Below are positions 17,097-25,616 of a stretch of 40,280 nucleotides of DNA, one piece after another. Position numbers and translations under genes: made by a program. Origin of the DNA: Pseudomonas sp. UMAB-08. GTDB taxonomy: Bacteria > Pseudomonadota > Gammaproteobacteria > Pseudomonadales > Pseudomonadaceae. Location: the NCBI RefSeq assembly GCF_900095225.1, contig NZ_LT607437.1, forward strand, positions 1 to 40,280, read 5' to 3'. The notes beneath the pieces were generated by a model. The model did no database searches. It was not told the origin of the DNA and saw only the letters and a program-made list of their open reading frames with translations. Position 1 is the first letter of the stretch. Each line of letters begins with the position of its first letter.

Positions 17097-18275
17097 TTGC
17101 CCGTTACTGACGTTGTGATCATCGGCGCTGGCGCCGCAGGCTTGATGTGCGCGCTGACCGCGGCCAATCGTGGGCGCAAGGTGATGCTGATCGATCACGC
17201 GAACAAGGCTGGCAAGAAAATCCTCATGTCTGGCGGCGGACGCTGCAATTTCACCAATATGTACACCGAGCCCGGCAACTTCCTCTCGCAAAACCCGCAC
17301 TTCTGCAAATCCGCCCTGGCGCGTTACACCCAATGGGATTTCATCGCCCTGGTGGCCAAGCATGGCGTGGCGTACCACGAGAAAAAGCTCGGTCAGTTGT
17401 TCTGCGATAACAAGTCCAGTGACATCCTAGACATGCTGCTCAACGAATGCGAACAGGCCGGCGTCAGCCTGCATCTGGACACGTCGGTGCAGAACATCGA
17501 AAAAACCGACACCGGTTACAGCCTGAATACCACGGCGGGCGTGTTGAATTGCCAGTCGTTGGTCGTCGCCACTGGCGGCCTGTCGATCCCGACGCTGGGG
17601 GCTACCGGCTTCGGTTATCAAGTGGGCAAGCAGTTCGGCCATACCTTGCTGCCGACCCGTGCCGGGCTGGTGCCGTTCACCATCACCGACCAACTCAAAG
17701 CGCTGTGCACCGAGTTGTCCGGTACATCGGTGGATTGCCTGGTCAGCTGCAACGACACAAGCTTTCGCGAAAACATCCTGTTCACCCATCGCGGCCTCAG
17801 CGGGCCGGCGATTTTGCAGATATCTTCGTTCTGGCAATCAGGCGAAACGGTCGTCATCAACCTGATGCCGGACCACGATGTGCCGAGCTGGCTGCTGCAA
17901 CAACAAGCCGAACGGCCCAACAGCGAACTGAAAACCCTGCTTGGCGAAATCTTCACCAAGAAAATGGCCAACCTGATCGCCGAGCACTGGTTCGCTTCCA
18001 AACCGATGAAGCAGTACACCCCGAGCGAACTCAGCGACATCGCCGAAAAACTGGCGTGCTGGCAGGTGGTGCCCGCAGGCACCGAAGGCTATCGCACGGC
18101 GGAAGTGACCCTCGGCGGAATAGACACCCGCGAAGTGTCGTCCAAGACCATGGAGTCGCTGAAATCGCCAGGGCTGTATTTCATTGGCGAAGTGCTGGAC
18201 GTCAGTGGGCATCTGGGCGGTTTCAATTTCCAGTGGGCCTGGGCCTCGGCCTATGCGGCCGCGCAATACGTCTGA
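17097..18275 (+). CDS. BaiN/HI0933-family NAD(P)/FAD-dependent oxidoreductase
   Basis: A 392-residue flavoprotein of the HI0933/YhiN family. The N-terminal Rossmann motif is VVIIGAGAAGLMCAL (residues about 6-20), followed by the family signature GKKILMSGGGRCNFTN. The second FAD segment near the C-terminus is GLYFIGEVLDVSGHLGGFNF, followed by QWAWASAYAAA. The biochemical role of most members is unknown; BaiN reduces bile-acid intermediates in gut clostridia, which says little here. The start codon is TTG at 17097, supported by GAGGA 7 bases upstream. It stands alone between a REP palindrome and yccS. Confidence 0.9.
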   Translation: MPVTDVVIIGAGAAGLMCALTAANRGRKVMLIDHANKAGKKILMSGGGRCNFTNMYTEPGNFLSQNPHFCKSALARYTQWDFIALVAKHGVAYHEKKLGQLFCDNKSSDILDMLLNECEQAGVSLHLDTSVQNIEKTDTGYSLNTTAGVLNCQSLVVATGGLSIPTLGATGFGYQVGKQFGHTLLPTRAGLVPFTITDQLKALCTELSGTSVDCLVSCNDTSFRENILFTHRGLSGPAILQISSFWQSGETVVINLMPDHDVPSWLLQQQAERPNSELKTLLGEIFTKKMANLIAEHWFASKPMKQYTPSELSDIAEKLACWQVVPAGTEGYRTAEVTLGGIDTREVSSKTMESLKSPGLYFIGEVLDVSGHLGGFNFQWAWASAYAAAQYV

Positions 18276-18331
18276 CAGGGTGTCGCGGTGAGCGGCAAAG
18301 ATCGACCACGGAATAAATTTTGCTAAAGCAC

Positions 18332-18360
18332 ATGTACAGCCCTCGATTGGCGCTGTACAT
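18332..18360. promoter_or_regulatory. Perfect dyad upstream of yccS
   Basis: ATGTACAGC and GCTGTACAT are exact reverse complements separated by 11 bases, in the 145-base gap before yccS. There is no T run after it, so it looks more like a regulator-binding dyad or leader hairpin than a terminator. A short direct repeat AGCTGAATCC/AGCTGAATGC follows at about 18366-18385. The binding protein is unknown. Confidence 0.4.
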
Positions 18361-18420
18361 ACTTAGCTGAATCCAGCTGAATGCTTAAAGAAACCAGCGA
18401 ACAAGGCCGTTAGCTCACCT

Positions 18421-20604
18421 ATGTCATCGACTTCCTTTCGTCATACGCTCCGTCGTTTGTGGGCGCTGGATAAGTTCAGCTACAGCGTACGGGTGTTTAT
18501 TGCGCTGACCGGCAGCATGGCACTGTGCTGGTATCAGAATGAAATGGGCCTGCTGATCCCGGTATTCCTGGGGATTATCGCCAGCGCCCTGGCCGAAACC
18601 GATGACAGCTGGCAGGGTCGCCTGAACGCGCTGGCAGTGACGCTGGTGTGCTTCAGCGTCGCGTCGCTTGCGGTCGAGCTGCTATTCCCCTACCCCCTGA
18701 TTTTTGTCTTTGCGCTGGCGCTGGCCGCCTTCGGCCTGACCATGCTCGGCGCCCTGGGCGAACGTTATGGTGCCATCGCTTCTGCCACGCTGATTCTGTC
18801 GGTGTACACCATGATCGGCGTGGATCAGCGCGGGGGCGAGGTCAACGATTTCTGGCACGAACCCATGCTGCTGGTCGCCGGCGCCGCCTGGTACGGGCTG
18901 CTGTCGGTGCTGTGGCAAATGCTGTTTTCCAATCAGCCGGTACAGCAGAGCCTGGCCCGCCTGTTTCGTGAGTTGGGGCGGTACCTGGAGCTCAAGGCGA
19001 CGCTGTTCGAACCCGTCAGACAGCTCGACATTGAAAGGCGCAGACTGAAACTGGCGCAGCAGAACGGTCGCGTCGTCGCGGCCCTGAATGCTGCCAAGGA
19101 AATCATTCTGCACCGCGTCGGCGATGGTCGGCCCGGCGCCAAGGTCAGCCGCTATCTGAAGCTGTACTTTCTCGCCCAGGACATTCACGAGCGCGCCAGT
19201 TCGTCGCATTACCCCTACAACGCGCTGGCCGAAGCGTTCTTCCACAGTGATGTGCTGTTCCGCTGCTTGCGCTTGCTGCGCCAACAGGGGGTCGCCTGTC
19301 GCTTGTTGTCGGAGTCGATCCAGTTGCGTCAGCCCTTCATCTACGACGAGGGCTTTGCCCACGCGCTGGAAGACTTGCACGCCTCGCTGGAGTACTTGCG
19401 CACCCAGAACAACCCGGCATGGCGCGGGCTCCTGCGTTCTTTACGCGCTCTGGCGGCGAACCTGGGCACCCTCGATCGCCTGATCAAAGACGCCAGCAAC
19501 CCCGACAGCCTGGCCGACGCCACAGACAGCAGCCTGCTGGACCGCTCGCCTCACACCCTCAAGGACGTGTGGAATCGCTTGCGCCTGCAAATGACCCCCA
19601 CCTCGCTGCTGTTCCGCCACGCCTTGCGCCTGCCATTGGCGTTGAGCATCGGTTACGGCATGGTGCACTTGGTGCATCCGACGCAGGGTTACTGGATCAT
19701 TCTGACGACGCTGTTCGTCTGCCAACCCAACTACGGCGCAACCCGACGCAAACTGGTTCAGCGGATCAGTGGCACGGCGATAGGCCTGACTGCAGGATGG
19801 GCGTTGTTCGATCTATTCCCTAGCCCGCTGGTTCAAGCGATGTTCGCCGTGGTCGCCGGCGTGGTGTTCTTCGTCAACCGAACCACCCGCTACACCCTGT
19901 CGACGGCGGCAATCACCTTGATGGTGCTGTTCTGTTTCAACCAGGTGGGCGACAGTTACGGGCTGTTCCTTCCACGGTTGTTCGACACCTTGCTCGGAAG
20001 CTTGATTGCCGGGCTGACCGTGTTCCTGTTCCTCCCGGACTGGCAGGGGCGGCGCTTGAATAAAGTGCTGGCGAACACCCTGACCTGCAACAGCATTTAC
20101 CTGCGCCAGATCATGCAGCAGTACGCCAGCGGTAAAACGGATGACCTGACGTACCGCCTGGCCCGGCGCAACGCGCACAACGCCGATGCAGCGCTGTCCA
20201 CCACCTTGGCTAACATGCTGATGGAGCCGGGGCACTTCCGCAAAGAAGCCGACGTAGGCTTTCGCTTTCTGGTGTTGTCGCACACGTTGCTGAGCTACCT
20301 CTCAGGCTTGGGCGCGCACCGCGAAACCCAGTTGCCGGCCGAAGTACGCGAGCATTTGATTGAGGGTGCTGCGGCAAGCCTGGCAGCGAGCATTGATGAA
20401 ATCGCCCAAAGCCTGGCCAATAAACAACCGGTAGCGATCCAGAGCGATGCCGAAGAGGCGCTGGCCAGCAATCTGGAGCACATGCCCGATGACATGGACG
20501 AAAGTCAGCGATTGGTGCAAACCCAACTCGCATTGATCGGCCGGCAACTGGGACCGCTGCGGACATTGGCTGCGCACTTGATCAAAGAGCCTGCAGAAGC
20601 CTGA
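18421..20604 (+). CDS. yccS: YccS/FUSC-family inner-membrane protein
   Basis: A 727-residue integral membrane protein of the fusaric-acid-resistance/aromatic-acid exporter fold. Two hydrophobic blocks (residues about 25-170 and 400-540), each with several predicted membrane helices, are separated by a large cytoplasmic helical domain and followed by a C-terminal helical tail. The stretch FLGIIASALAETDDSWQGRL and the second-block motif TQGYWIILTTLFVCQPNYGA are typical of YccS. Length matches the E. coli protein (about 720). Its substrate is not established in general. Only a weak ribosome site precedes the ATG at 18421. It converges on the solute-binding protein gene with 19 bases between stops. 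Confidence 0.9.
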   Translation: MSSTSFRHTLRRLWALDKFSYSVRVFIALTGSMALCWYQNEMGLLIPVFLGIIASALAETDDSWQGRLNALAVTLVCFSVASLAVELLFPYPLIFVFALALAAFGLTMLGALGERYGAIASATLILSVYTMIGVDQRGGEVNDFWHEPMLLVAGAAWYGLLSVLWQMLFSNQPVQQSLARLFRELGRYLELKATLFEPVRQLDIERRRLKLAQQNGRVVAALNAAKEIILHRVGDGRPGAKVSRYLKLYFLAQDIHERASSSHYPYNALAEAFFHSDVLFRCLRLLRQQGVACRLLSESIQLRQPFIYDEGFAHALEDLHASLEYLRTQNNPAWRGLLRSLRALAANLGTLDRLIKDASNPDSLADATDSSLLDRSPHTLKDVWNRLRLQMTPTSLLFRHALRLPLALSIGYGMVHLVHPTQGYWIILTTLFVCQPNYGATRRKLVQRISGTAIGLTAGWALFDLFPSPLVQAMFAVVAGVVFFVNRTTRYTLSTAAITLMVLFCFNQVGDSYGLFLPRLFDTLLGSLIAGLTVFLFLPDWQGRRLNKVLANTLTCNSIYLRQIMQQYASGKTDDLTYRLARRNAHNADAALSTTLANMLMEPGHFRKEADVGFRFLVLSHTLLSYLSGLGAHRETQLPAEVREHLIEGAAASLAASIDEIAQSLANKQPVAIQSDAEEALASNLEHMPDDMDESQRLVQTQLALIGRQLGPLRTLAAHLIKEPAEA

Positions 20605-20623
20605 AACGTTTTCACTCCGCCCG

Positions 20624-21361
20624 TTACAGCCCGTGCTGGCGAAACATCCGGTCGTAACTGCCATCGGCTTTCATTGCTGCAATGCCTCGGTCAAAGCTGG
20701 CGACAATCTGCGCATGATTGGGGTTCTTCAAACTGACCAGGATATGCAGACCGTTCTCGCTCAGTGGTTTAGGCAGAAATTCAACACTCTCGCGGACTCT
20801 AGGCACTTCACGGCCGAGGTTGTAGCGAGCGACATATTCGTCTTCCACCGCCAGCGCCACCCGTCCTGCCGCCAGCATGCGCACCGCCATGGAGAAACTG
20901 TGCACCGGGACTTTTTGCAGCTCGGGATCACTGTCGAAAGCCGATGAATAGGCATAGCCGCGTACCACGGCAATCGGATAAGCGTGCAGCGCCTTCAGGC
21001 TATCGAACTCGATGGGCGAATCCTTGCGTTTAAGAAAAAGCACCCGGTTGAGCAGGTACTCGTTCGAGAACTCACCGATCAGCGTTCGCTCATGGTTGAA
21101 CCAGGCACTGACCAGCACGTCATAACGCCCGTCGCCAATACCTTGCAGCGCCCTTGCCCACGGCACTTGTTCGAACTCACTGGCGTATCCCGCCCGCGCC
21201 AGGGCCGTACTGACAAGATCAGTGGCGAGGCCGCCATTGACCAGATTGATGTCAGTGAATGGAGGCCAGGCATCGGCCACCAGACGTAGCTTCTCTGCTG
21301 CAGCGGCTTGCGTCAGCAACAACAAACCCATCAAACCCATGGCTCGAAGCAGTCGCGGCAT
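20624..21361 (-). CDS. Orphan periplasmic solute-binding protein (SBP family 3)
   Basis: A 245-residue exported protein. A signal peptide (MPRLLRAMGLMGLLLLTQ, then AAAAEK) is followed by a type-II periplasmic binding fold: LRLVADAWPPFTDIN, GLATDLVSTALARAGY, WARALQGIGDGRYDVLVSAW, and the C-terminal MKADGSYDRMFRQHGL typical of amino-acid-binding members. The ATG at 21361 is chosen because AGGAA lies 7 bases upstream; the in-frame TTG at 21367 is too close to that site. No permease or ATPase gene is adjacent, so it may serve a distant transporter or act as a sensor. Ligand unknown. Confidence 0.85.
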   Translation of the reverse strand: MPRLLRAMGLMGLLLLTQAAAAEKLRLVADAWPPFTDINLVNGGLATDLVSTALARAGYASEFEQVPWARALQGIGDGRYDVLVSAWFNHERTLIGEFSNEYLLNRVLFLKRKDSPIEFDSLKALHAYPIAVVRGYAYSSAFDSDPELQKVPVHSFSMAVRMLAAGRVALAVEDEYVARYNLGREVPRVRESVEFLPKPLSENGLHILVSLKNPNHAQIVASFDRGIAAMKADGSYDRMFRQHGL

Positions 21362-21796
21362 GCTCAAGTTCCTGAGGCGGGCAGATCGCCCGCCGTATAA
21401 AGGGCGCGTTACGCTTGGACTCTCATTAACAGTGGTCCATGAAACCCGGAACCCAGAGGCTCAATGCAGATTACACAAATATGACATGGCAACCAATCCG
21501 GATGATGGCTATCAGCCTCAATTGAATACTCATAGTGGAGCCGCCACAACGCATATGAGTGATTGATGTGAGCGTTGGTTCAAGGAATTTTTCTAACACG
21601 GTGCTTGCCAACAAAAAGCTGATCCCGTAAGCCATGCGACTGGACAGGTTGACTTTTTTTGCACGGAGCTACTGCTTTATCAAGACGTGCCGGCCTGAAT
21701 CACCGCACTCAGCATTAAGTCGCTACAGTTTTGTTTGGCCTCCCGCACGATGCGGGCTTTAGTATTCGACCAGAATGTCTATTCAGAGTCTGCCAT
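21362..21796. other. 435-base gap between divergent solute-binding protein and elaA
   Basis: No gene is supported. A hairpin GGCGGGC-AGATC-GCCCGCC (21376-21394) lies in the leader of the solute-binding protein gene, just upstream of its ribosome site. A T run (21654-21660) and a second hairpin near elaA (21742-21756) are also present. The only open frames are under 30 codons without ribosome sites (for example ATG at 21439 and ATG at 21487). A small RNA cannot be excluded but has no positive support. Confidence 0.5.
21742..21756 (+). terminator. Short GC hairpin before elaA, possible attenuator
   Basis: CCCGCA-CGA-TGCGGG, followed by CTTTAGTATT. The CCCGCACGATGCGGG form is common in factor-independent terminators of pseudomonads, but the following T tract is weak. 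It sits 41 bases before the elaA start, so it could end an unseen transcript or attenuate elaA. Confidence 0.4.
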
Positions 21797-22255
21797 ATGT
21801 CTATCAATTGGGTCTGCAAACACCATACCGATCTCAGCAAGGAACAGCTGTACGCCATTCTGCAGCTGCGTGCCGAAGTGTTCGTGGTCGAGCAAAAGTG
21901 CTGTTATCAGGATATCGACGGTCAGGACCTGGACGGTGACACCTGCCATCTGATGGCATGGGAAAACGATCTCCTGGTGGCTTATCTGCGCCTGCTTGAC
22001 CCCATCCAGCAAGGTGGCGACGTCGTGATCGGTCGGGTTGTAACGGCCCCCACTGCGCGCAATAAAGGCATGGGCCACGCGCTGATGATTCAGGCACTGG
22101 AACACGCTGAAAAGCAATGGCCCGATCAACCGATCTACCTTGCGGCTCAAGCGCATCTGCAAGGCTATTACGGACGCTATGGCTTCACCCCGGTGGGCGA
22201 GGTGTATCTGGAAGACGACATCCCCCATATCGGCATGCGCCGCGACCTGGAGTGA
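21797..22255 (+). CDS. elaA: ElaA-type GNAT acetyltransferase
   Basis: A 152-residue protein of the GNAT fold, close in length to E. coli ElaA (153). Family features are LQLRAEVFVVEQKCCYQDIDGQD near the N-terminus, LVAYLRLLDP, the acetyl-CoA loop region IGRVVTAPTARNKGMGHALM, and the ElaA-like ending YGRYGFTPVGEVYLEDDIPH followed by IGM. It presumably transfers an acetyl group to an amine; the substrate is unknown. The start at 21797 gives the expected N-terminus MSINWVCKHH. Upstream in-frame codons back to 21731 overlap the GC hairpin and are less likely. Confidence 0.88.
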   Translation: MSINWVCKHHTDLSKEQLYAILQLRAEVFVVEQKCCYQDIDGQDLDGDTCHLMAWENDLLVAYLRLLDPIQQGGDVVIGRVVTAPTARNKGMGHALMIQALEHAEKQWPDQPIYLAAQAHLQGYYGRYGFTPVGEVYLEDDIPHIGMRRDLE

Positions 22256-22288
22256 TGCGACGCCCGGCTATTTAGCTGAGCCGATGCT

Positions 22289-22585
22289 TTATGGGTAACC
22301 CAGCACCGCTTTGATCTGCACCAGATGCTGCGCAATCCAGTCTTTGTCGATCGCACCCCACGCGCGGATCTGATAACCGCCGGCATGATTGCGCGCGCCG
22401 TCCAGCTGTTCGAATTCGCAGAGAATATCGAGATCGGCCAGGGCGGCAATGGTGTCCTGCGCCGTGCGACGCGGCATACCGGTGGCCTCCATCAACGCGG
22501 GGACACTGCTGGCGATCCGGCTGTCTATCAAATACGCCACATACAACCGGCGATAAAAACTGCTTTTGGTCTTGCTGACGTCCAT
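22289..22585 (-). CDS. Small winged-helix DNA-binding-like protein
   Basis: A 98-residue protein with a helix-turn-helix pattern: RIASSVPALMEATGMPRRTA, then QDTIAALADLDILCEFEQ, followed by GGYQIRAWGAIDKDWI, which resembles a winged-helix wing. The ATG at 22585 has AAGGA 7 bases upstream. An alternative start at 22609 would overlap the metalloprotease stop by four bases (ATGA) and add eight residues. Either way the gene sits directly behind the YgjP-type protease gene on the same strand, so the two are probably co-transcribed. Its target is unknown. Confidence 0.72.
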   Translation of the reverse strand: MDVSKTKSSFYRRLYVAYLIDSRIASSVPALMEATGMPRRTAQDTIAALADLDILCEFEQLDGARNHAGGYQIRAWGAIDKDWIAQHLVQIKAVLGYP

Positions 22586-22605
22586 CGTCAAATCCTTATC
22601 GAGGC

Positions 22606-23127
22606 TCATTCGGTGGCCTTGCCTTGCAGGTCGCGCCAGGTCAGGTAAATGCGCAGATCGAACTCCAGTTGGTGGTAGCCGGGCTGCATGTACTCACAAA
22701 GCTGATAAAACGCCTTGTTGTGGTCGGACTCTTTGAAGTGCGCCAGCTCGTGCACCACGATCATTTTCAGAAACTCTGGCGCGGCCTCCTTGAACAACGA
22801 CGCGATGCGGATTTCTTTCTTGGCCTTGAGCTTGCCGCCCTGCACACGGGATATCGCCGTGTGCAGACCCAGCGCTCGATGCGTCAGGTCCAGACGGTTA
22901 TCGAACAGCACCTTGTCGATATTCGGCGCATTACGCAGATGCTCTTGCTTCAACGCCAGGGCGTAGGCGTACAGCGCTTTATCGCTCTGCACGGCATGCC
23001 GTTCCGGGTAGCGTTGCTTCAGGTAGGCGTCCAGCCGATTCTGTGCAATCAACTGACGCACCTGGTCTTGCAAGGCAGGCGGATAGGCTTGCAGGTATTT
23101 CAAGGGAGAGAGGGCTGGCGCGGTCAT
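22606..23127 (-). CDS. YgjP-type (M48-like) zinc metallopeptidase
   Basis: A 173-residue cytoplasmic protein carrying the zinc motif HELAH (His126, Glu127, His130) with a third histidine in FKESDHNKAFY (His136), the DUF45/YgjP arrangement. Other parts fit that family: KKEIRIASLFKEAAPEFLKM before the motif and FDLRIYLTWRD at the end. Its physiological substrate is not known. The start at 23127 gives MTAPALSP; an in-frame TTG three codons upstream is possible and neither has a strong ribosome site. It lies 40 bases downstream of the GGDEF-EAL regulator stop, on the same strand. Confidence 0.8.
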   Translation of the reverse strand: MTAPALSPLKYLQAYPPALQDQVRQLIAQNRLDAYLKQRYPERHAVQSDKALYAYALALKQEHLRNAPNIDKVLFDNRLDLTHRALGLHTAISRVQGGKLKAKKEIRIASLFKEAAPEFLKMIVVHELAHFKESDHNKAFYQLCEYMQPGYHQLEFDLRIYLTWRDLQGKATE

Positions 23128-23167
23128 AAGGAGCAACGAAGATTTGGAAGCACCCAGTGTACCGAAT

Positions 23168-25294
23168 TCAGCTCACGTTGAGCCCCGCCCCATCGAACGG
23201 CTGGGCAAACTGCGCGGCATCATCGGCGGTCAGCGGACGCGCAACCAGAGCCCCCTGAGCCAGCTGGCAACCATTCTCCGCCAACCATTGATACTGCTCG
23301 ACAGTTTCCACCCCTTCAGCAATCACCAGCACCCCCAGCTGACGACACAGGTCGATAATGCTGCGTGCCACTGCGGCATCACGCGGCGAAGCCAGCAAAC
23401 CGGCAACGAAGTGGCGGTCGATCTTCAAGGTATCCAGCTCAACATCGCGCAGAAGAGCCAGCGAGCAGTCACCTGCACCAAAATCATCCAGCGCAATGCG
23501 CACGCCTGTCTCACGCAATGCCTGCAGTTGCTTGCGCGTGTGATCCTGGTTTTGCACCAGAGAGCTTTCGGTGATTTCAACTTCAAGCTGATGCGGCTGC
23601 AAATCGTATTGGCTGATGGCGCGCAGCAGTTCCGCAGCGAGATTGGGCATGCTGAACTGAGCGGTACTGACGCTCACTGTCAGTACCAGCTCCGGCGCAA
23701 AAGTAGCGTTCCAGGCCTGGCGTTGTGCAGCACCCTGCTCAAACACCCAACTGCCCAGCCGATTGATCAGACGGGTTTCTTCGAGTAGCGGAATAAACAC
23801 GCCCGGCGGCACGTCCCCGACACCGGGATGCTGCCAGCGCAATAGAGCCTCGAAGCCCCGCAAGCGACCATCGGCGATGTAAACCTGAGGCTGATAGACC
23901 AATGAAAAGTCATTGCCTTCAATGGCCGTGCGCACACTCTCCTCGAGCATCAGGCGCGAGCGGGCGCGGCCATTCATCTCAGGATCGTAAAAACGGTATT
24001 GCTGACGACCCGTACGCTTGGCTTCGTACATCGCGATATCCGCCGCACGAAGCAAGCTGTCGAGGTTCGAGCCGCATTCGGGATAGGTCGCGATGCCGAT
24101 GCTCGCGCCCAGCGTGATTTCCAGACCATCGATCTGCTGGCGCACCGACACCCGCTCGATCAATTTTTCAGCAATGATCGCCGCTTGCTCCGGGTAGTCC
24201 AGGCCATCAATCACCGCCGTGAACTCATCACCGCCCATGCGCGCCAGAATGTCATAAGGGCGCAGGCAGTCCTTCAACTGCTCGGCGACCCAGAGCAACA
24301 CCTGATCGCCGATATCATGACCAAGCGAATCGTTGACTCGCTTGAAACCGTCAAGATCCAGGTACAGCACAGCCCATGACTTAGCGGCATCGCTACGCAA
24401 CAACGTGCCTTCGACTGCCTGGTAAAACCCACGTCGATTGAGCAGACCCGTCAGTGAGTCGGTAACTGCCTGACGCTCAAGCTGCTCATACAGGGTGCGC
24501 ACCACCGACATGTCGAGAATGCTCAGCACCATCGACCGCTGCTCAGCCGGCAGCGGCGCGCAGGACAGTGCGACGGGCACTTCCAGGCCTTCAGATGTGC
24601 GCAAGACGGCGTCGTGCATCCGGTAAGTATCCGAGTTGCGATAGCTGCGATAGAACTCTGATTCCGACCACTGCAGGACGTGGGGCTTGAACAGGTAATC
24701 GATCCACTCGGAACCGCACAACACCTCGGCGCTGGCATTGAGCAACCGACACATCGCCGGGTTGGCAAAACTGATCACCCCTGCCTCGTCGACCACCAGA
24801 ATGCCTTCGGCAACATTGGACAGCACCGAGGCATTGAAGGCGCGCGCGACTTCCAGTTCGCGGGTCAGGGTTTGCAGGGCACGTCGGTTGCGCTGATGCT
24901 CCAGCAATACCTGAACCTTGGACTTGAGAATGTGCGGATCGAAGGGTTTGAACAGGAAATCCACCGCACCACTGGCGTAGCCCTTGTGGACAGCCGCTTG
25001 GGATTGTTCATTGGCAGTCAGGAAAATGATCGGCGTCAATCGCGTGCGCTGACTGCCACGCATCAAGCGAGCGACTTCGAAACCATCCATGCCGGGCATG
25101 TGCACATCGAGCAAGACCAGGTCGACATCCAGTTCCAGCAGGAGATTCAAGGCCTCCACCCCGGAGCTGGCCGTGACCACATGCCAGTCCTGACGCTGCA
25201 AGACCGCACTCATGGTGATTAGATTTTCCGGGTAGTCATCCACTACCAACAAGACAGAGCAGCCATCCAGTGGCTTTGATTGCAAGCATTCCAT
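23168..25294 (-). CDS. Response regulator with PAS, GGDEF and EAL domains
   Basis: A 708-residue cytoplasmic cyclic-di-GMP protein. Residues about 13-130 are a receiver domain with phospho-acceptor Asp63 (LLDVHMPGMDG) and the conserved Lys in FLFKPFDP. A PAS domain follows (about 165-280), then GGDEF (motif intact at 354-358, with an inhibitory RPYD site exactly five residues before it), then EAL (EALLRW, Glu482). The diguanylate cyclase half looks active. In the EAL half the metal-binding Asn is replaced by Ser541 (VSVSTAQF instead of VNxSxxQF), and loop 6 reads DDFGAGDCSL instead of DDFGTGYSSL, so phosphodiesterase activity may be weak or lost. The ATG at 25294 has AGGGA about 9 bases upstream. 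No sensor kinase is adjacent. It diverges from the PL7 alginate lyase. Confidence 0.93.
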   Translation of the reverse strand: MECLQSKPLDGCSVLLVVDDYPENLITMSAVLQRQDWHVVTASSGVEALNLLLELDVDLVLLDVHMPGMDGFEVARLMRGSQRTRLTPIIFLTANEQSQAAVHKGYASGAVDFLFKPFDPHILKSKVQVLLEHQRNRRALQTLTRELEVARAFNASVLSNVAEGILVVDEAGVISFANPAMCRLLNASAEVLCGSEWIDYLFKPHVLQWSESEFYRSYRNSDTYRMHDAVLRTSEGLEVPVALSCAPLPAEQRSMVLSILDMSVVRTLYEQLERQAVTDSLTGLLNRRGFYQAVEGTLLRSDAAKSWAVLYLDLDGFKRVNDSLGHDIGDQVLLWVAEQLKDCLRPYDILARMGGDEFTAVIDGLDYPEQAAIIAEKLIERVSVRQQIDGLEITLGASIGIATYPECGSNLDSLLRAADIAMYEAKRTGRQQYRFYDPEMNGRARSRLMLEESVRTAIEGNDFSLVYQPQVYIADGRLRGFEALLRWQHPGVGDVPPGVFIPLLEETRLINRLGSWVFEQGAAQRQAWNATFAPELVLTVSVSTAQFSMPNLAAELLRAISQYDLQPHQLEVEITESSLVQNQDHTRKQLQALRETGVRIALDDFGAGDCSLALLRDVELDTLKIDRHFVAGLLASPRDAAVARSIIDLCRQLGVLVIAEGVETVEQYQWLAENGCQLAQGALVARPLTADDAAQFAQPFDGAGLNVS

Positions 25295-25616
25295 GCTACG
25301 TATATCCCTATGGTTCTTACGCCCGAGCGCCGAGGAGGCCCGAAGTCCCAATAGCGACTTACTCTAGCCCTGCCACAGCAAAAGCAGAAGCTGGCTAACG
25401 AATATCCAATAACGAAACTCAACCCGAGCCGACTAACGGTATATCGCTTCAGGGAGTCACGCACGGGTGTTTGCGCCGAGATAGAGGCACTTTGACGCCA
25501 TCCAGTCACCGGGCCAGCATTAACAAACGCACGTTCAGCCCGTATAAAGGTCGCGCCCAAACCCTTGCGCTAGACGCTTTCCTGCTGGCAATGAGACATA
25601 TTTGGAAGACTGAACA
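25295..25616. other. 322-base gap between the divergent regulator and alginate lyase genes
   Basis: I see no gene, strong hairpin or clear promoter consensus here. Both divergent promoters must lie in it. There are no convincing sigma-54 (TGGC-N-TTGC) or AlgU-type sites. Confidence 0.5.

Noticed and set aside
21439..21567. Two tiny open frames upstream of elaA (starting at 21439 and 21487)
   Set aside because: Under 30 codons, no ribosome site, and no protein-like features. Kept only as a note in the gap description.
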